A DNA stretch of 64,000 bases from Candidatus Coxiella mudrowiae. GTDB taxonomy: Bacteria > Pseudomonadota > Gammaproteobacteria > Coxiellales > Coxiellaceae. Shown piece by piece: positions 61,107 to 64,000 of the stretch. How positions within the stretch are numbered: the first letter of the stretch is position 1; each line of letters begins with the position of its first letter. Below the pieces are notes generated by a model. The model did no database searches and had not been told where the DNA came from. It worked only from the letters and a program-made list of their open reading frames with translations. The position numbers and the translations under genes were made by a program. The stretch covers positions 806,001 through 870,000 of the forward strand of contig CP011126.1 in NCBI GenBank assembly GCA_001077715.1. The letters are read 5' to 3'.

Positions 61107-64000
61107 GTGGCACATGATTATATCTCCTCCACCGAGGAAATAATTGAAAAAATAATGGGTTATCCTAAAAAGCACACACCGAAAAACGGAATCACCCTAC
61201 TTGTTAAATTCATCCGACTTTTTTATGTCAACGTTTCCATGGAAGACATTCAAGAGCGTTCCGTCGCGGATTTATATGGGATGGTTAATTCTCAATGGGA
61301 GTTGATGTTTCACCGCAGGTCTAAAGAAACAAAAATTCATGTATTTAATCCTAATTATGAGGGTGATGGTTGGCAGTCTACCCATACGATTATACAAGTC
61401 ATAACCAACGATATGCCTTTTTTAGTCGATTCTATTCGTATGGAAATCAATCGGTTAGGACTTACTACCCATTTAATGATCCATATGGGTGGCATTAAAG
61501 TTTGCCGAAACAAAAAGCATCAAATTGATGACGTACTCGCTTACTATGTGGAACATTATCAAGAGAGTGTCATGGAAGCGCCAATTCATATGGAGATAGA
61601 TCGCCAAACGGAGACTAAAGTATTGGCGGATATTCAACGTAATATTCGTCGAGTTTTAAGGGATGTGCGAGCTGCGGTCGAAGATTGGGAGTTGATGCAA
61701 CAGCGGGTTCAAGAAGCTATTAAAGACTTAGACCCAACGAAGATAATTCAACATCCGGAAGAAATTAACGAAACCAAAGCGTTTTTAAATTGGTTACTGG
61801 ATAATCATTTTATTTTCTTAGGTTTTCGTGACTATGAAATGGTTGGAGAAGGAAAAGAGCGGGCTTTACGGTTAATTCCCGATTCGGGTTTAGGCGTTCT
61901 GCGCGATCACGCGCACAGTAAAATGTTACGACAGTATTCTGATTTGCCAAAAGCGGCACGTAAAATGGCGCTGTCAACCGATCAAATATTAATTATGTCG
62001 AAAACAAATACCATGTCGACAGTCCATCGGCCTACCTATACAGATTATATTGGAGTTAAACGCTTTAATGAAAAGGGAGAATTAATTGGTGAGCGCCGTT
62101 TTATTGGTCTTTATACTTCGGATGTTTATCGATCGGATCCCCGGGTAATACCTATTATTCGGCTCAAGGTAGAGTCCGTTTTGAAGCGCTCGCGATTGCC
62201 TACTAAAAGTCATTTTGGGAAGGACTTGTTACATATATTGGCTACTTTACCCCGGGATGATTTATTTCATGCAACGACCGATGAATTATTTGAATGGGTA
62301 ATGGGAATTTTACATTTACAAGAACGTCGTCGTATTCGTTTATTTGTGCGGAAGGATGCTTATGGTCGTTTTGTTTCCTGTTTGGTTTACGTGCCACGCG
62401 ATACTTTTACAACCGATTTAGTGATGCGAATGCAGGATATTTTAGTTAAAGCATTTCAGGGACTGGATGTTACATTTACTACTTATTTTTCTGAATCAAT
62501 ATTAGCTCGTATTCATTTTGTAATCCGTATTAATCCACGGCGTTTACTCGAATATGACATAAAGGAATTAGAAGAAAAATTGGTGGCTATTGGTGTTTCT
62601 TGGGAGGATGAATTTTATAAATACGCCCTGGAGTTTTTTGGTGAAGAACGGGGTAATGATATTTTTTCTCGATATCGTCATGCTTTTCCCTTCAGTTATC
62701 GAGAAGAATTTAAAGCCCAACAAGCGGTATTTGATGTTGCTCATATTGAAAAATTATCGAAAACCCATCAATTAGAAATGAGTACCTACCGTCCGCGTGG
62801 AGTAGCTAAGGACGTTATTCGCTTTAAACTATTTCGTCCCGATTTTACCGTACCTTTATCAGATGCATTGCCCATGTTGGAAAATATGGGTTTGCGGGTA
62901 ATAGGAGAACAACCTTACGAATTAACGTTCCGAGATGGGCATAAAATTTGGATTAATGATTTTCTTATGACTTATGCTAAAGAGCCAAAGTTCGAAATCG
63001 AAATGGTTAAGACAATTTTTCAAGAAGCTTATCAAAAAATTTGGTTTGGAGTGGCTGAAGATGATAGTTTGAATCGATTGGTCTTGGAAGCTCAATTGAC
63101 TTGGCGAGAAATTTCAGTTTTTCGTGCTTATATGAAATATTTTCGACAAGTAGCTTTTACCTTCAGTGAAGGATATATAGCGGATGCTTTGGTTGATAAT
63201 CCAAAGGTCGCACGGCTCCTCATTGAATTATTTCAAAGTTATTTTGATCCTAAGCGAACATCTGAATCAAAAGAACAGTTAGAAAATATCGAACAAAATA
63301 TTCAAAAAGAATTAGACGCTGTAGCTGTTCTCGATGAAGATCGAATTCTAAGACGATATCTAGATTTAATTCACGCCACTTTGCGTACGAATTATTTTCA
63401 AATGGACGAAGAAGGGAATCCAAAATCTTATCTTTCTTTTAAATTGGACTCTTCAAAAATTCCCGATATGCCCTTACCTCTTCCGAAGTATGAAATATTT
63501 GTTTATTCACCTCGATTCGAAGGCGTTCATTTGCGTTCTGCCAAAGTGGCTCGAGGAGGAATACGCTGGTCGGATCGGCGAGAGGATTATCGGACAGAAA
63601 TACTTGGTTTAATGAAAGCTCAGCAAGTTAAAAATTCCATTATTGTGCCGGCAGGTGCGAAAGGAGGATTTTACCCAAAGTGTTTGCCCTTAGAGGGAAT
63701 TCGTGAGGAAATTATGCAAGAAGCAATTTTCTGCTATCGGAATTTTATCCGTGGCCTCTTAGATTTGACGGATAACTTAAAAGATGGAGAAATCATTCCA
63801 CCCCCAAATACAGTCTTTTACGATGGACCCGATCCTTATCTCGTAGTTGCCGCTGATAAAGGTACAGCGACATTTTCAGATATTGCGAATATTGTAGCAA
63901 TTCAAAAGGGTTATTGGATGGGGGATGCTTTTGCGTCAGGAGGATCAACCGGTTATGACCATAAAAAAATGGGAATTACTGCAAGAGGCGCGTGGGTGGC
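61107..64000 (+). CDS. gdhB: NAD-specific glutamate dehydrogenase, large type, cut by window end
   Basis: The first 964 codons of a large (about 1600-residue) NAD-dependent glutamate dehydrogenase, which converts glutamate to 2-oxoglutarate and ammonia. I translated the frame from the GTG at 61107 to the end and found no stop. The N-terminal ACT-like regulatory regions are followed by the catalytic part: KVARGGIRWSDRREDYRTEI, MKAQQVKNSIIVPAGAKGGF (Lys and Gly of the substrate site), and WMGDAFASGGSTGYDHKKMG near the window edge. The gene is intact as far as can be seen and probably supplies the TCA cycle from host glutamate. The upstream AGAGG serves as RBS. Confidence 0.94.
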   Translation, partial: MAHDYISSTEEIIEKIMGYPKKHTPKNGITLLVKFIRLFYVNVSMEDIQERSVADLYGMVNSQWELMFHRRSKETKIHVFNPNYEGDGWQSTHTIIQVITNDMPFLVDSIRMEINRLGLTTHLMIHMGGIKVCRNKKHQIDDVLAYYVEHYQESVMEAPIHMEIDRQTETKVLADIQRNIRRVLRDVRAAVEDWELMQQRVQEAIKDLDPTKIIQHPEEINETKAFLNWLLDNHFIFLGFRDYEMVGEGKERALRLIPDSGLGVLRDHAHSKMLRQYSDLPKAARKMALSTDQILIMSKTNTMSTVHRPTYTDYIGVKRFNEKGELIGERRFIGLYTSDVYRSDPRVIPIIRLKVESVLKRSRLPTKSHFGKDLLHILATLPRDDLFHATTDELFEWVMGILHLQERRRIRLFVRKDAYGRFVSCLVYVPRDTFTTDLVMRMQDILVKAFQGLDVTFTTYFSESILARIHFVIRINPRRLLEYDIKELEEKLVAIGVSWEDEFYKYALEFFGEERGNDIFSRYRHAFPFSYREEFKAQQAVFDVAHIEKLSKTHQLEMSTYRPRGVAKDVIRFKLFRPDFTVPLSDALPMLENMGLRVIGEQPYELTFRDGHKIWINDFLMTYAKEPKFEIEMVKTIFQEAYQKIWFGVAEDDSLNRLVLEAQLTWREISVFRAYMKYFRQVAFTFSEGYIADALVDNPKVARLLIELFQSYFDPKRTSESKEQLENIEQNIQKELDAVAVLDEDRILRRYLDLIHATLRTNYFQMDEEGNPKSYLSFKLDSSKIPDMPLPLPKYEIFVYSPRFEGVHLRSAKVARGGIRWSDRREDYRTEILGLMKAQQVKNSIIVPAGAKGGFYPKCLPLEGIREEIMQEAIFCYRNFIRGLLDLTDNLKDGEIIPPPNTVFYDGPDPYLVVAADKGTATFSDIANIVAIQKGYWMGDAFASGGSTGYDHKKMGITARGAWV

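Noticed and set aside
1-64000. CRISPR arrays, tRNA or rRNA genes
   Set aside because: No spaced direct repeats of CRISPR type and no cloverleaf or rRNA-like stretch recognised on either strand. The 9-bp repeat at 2604-2648 has no spacers.

Overview
The window looks like a chromosomal segment of a Coxiella-type gammaproteobacterium (order Legionellales), most likely a reductively evolving Coxiella-like endosymbiont. This rests on the gene set and order (rsfS-rlmH-mrdA-rodA-mltB, leuS-lptE-holA-nadD, miaB-phoH-ybeY-corC-lnt, lemA-htpX, ferredoxin, BolA/IbaG, monothiol glutaredoxin, large NAD-glutamate dehydrogenase), on a small membrane protein of the CBU_0592 type, on AT-rich non-coding DNA, and on the many broken genes. 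No database comparison was possible, so the taxonomic call is inference.

Layout. 1-3500: two badly decayed plus-strand genes, one proline/serine-rich and one with eukaryotic-like protein kinase motifs; they resemble effector remnants. 3514-5199: a clean promoter followed by lemA-htpX. 5500-18600: minus-strand envelope and housekeeping operons (decayed TPR-methyltransferase, mltB, rodA, mrdA, rlmH, rsfS; then nadD, holA, lptE, leuS), followed by a plus-strand TraI_2/MobH-like relaxase remnant. 18636-25486: lnt, broken corC, ybeY, broken phoH, miaB and an amino acid permease. 25500-30176: a graveyard (ankyrin protein, fadA, fadB, membrane protein, unknown). 30177-37848: ferredoxin, ibaG, grxD, a 1172-residue multidomain flavoprotein, decayed glpE, nadA and 2Fe-2S ferredoxin, and an intact DUF2797 gene with a small membrane protein. 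37830-39781: a 373-bp inverted repeat around a 1.2-kb core. 39815-46781: a second graveyard (UMF1-type transporter, GAF-class III cyclase, MBL-cyclic nucleotide binding protein, fadL, hemW). 46828-59093: mostly intact metabolism and repair genes (nudE, cysQ, mdh, tsaD, plsY, orn, 5'-nucleotidase, addA-like and addB-like). 59335-60990: a wrecked QseBC/PmrAB-type two-component system. 61107-end: the start of an NAD-dependent glutamate dehydrogenase, cut by the window edge.

Together, the intact genes keep peptidoglycan elongation, lipoprotein acylation, LPS assembly, tRNA and rRNA modification, replication and recombination, and oxidation of amino acid carbon through glutamate and malate. Fatty acid uptake and beta-oxidation (fadL, fadA, fadB), quinolinate synthesis (nadA), HemW, cyclic nucleotide signalling, a two-component system and several effector-like genes are dead.

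The most unusual structural signals are (i) a recurrent class of perfect head-to-tail duplications of 13-18 bp, at least ten in this window, several of which cause frameshifts; and (ii) two inverted duplications, a 34-bp pair after ibaG and the 373-bp pair, each of whose left arm starts about 15-20 bp before the stop codon of a plus-strand gene.
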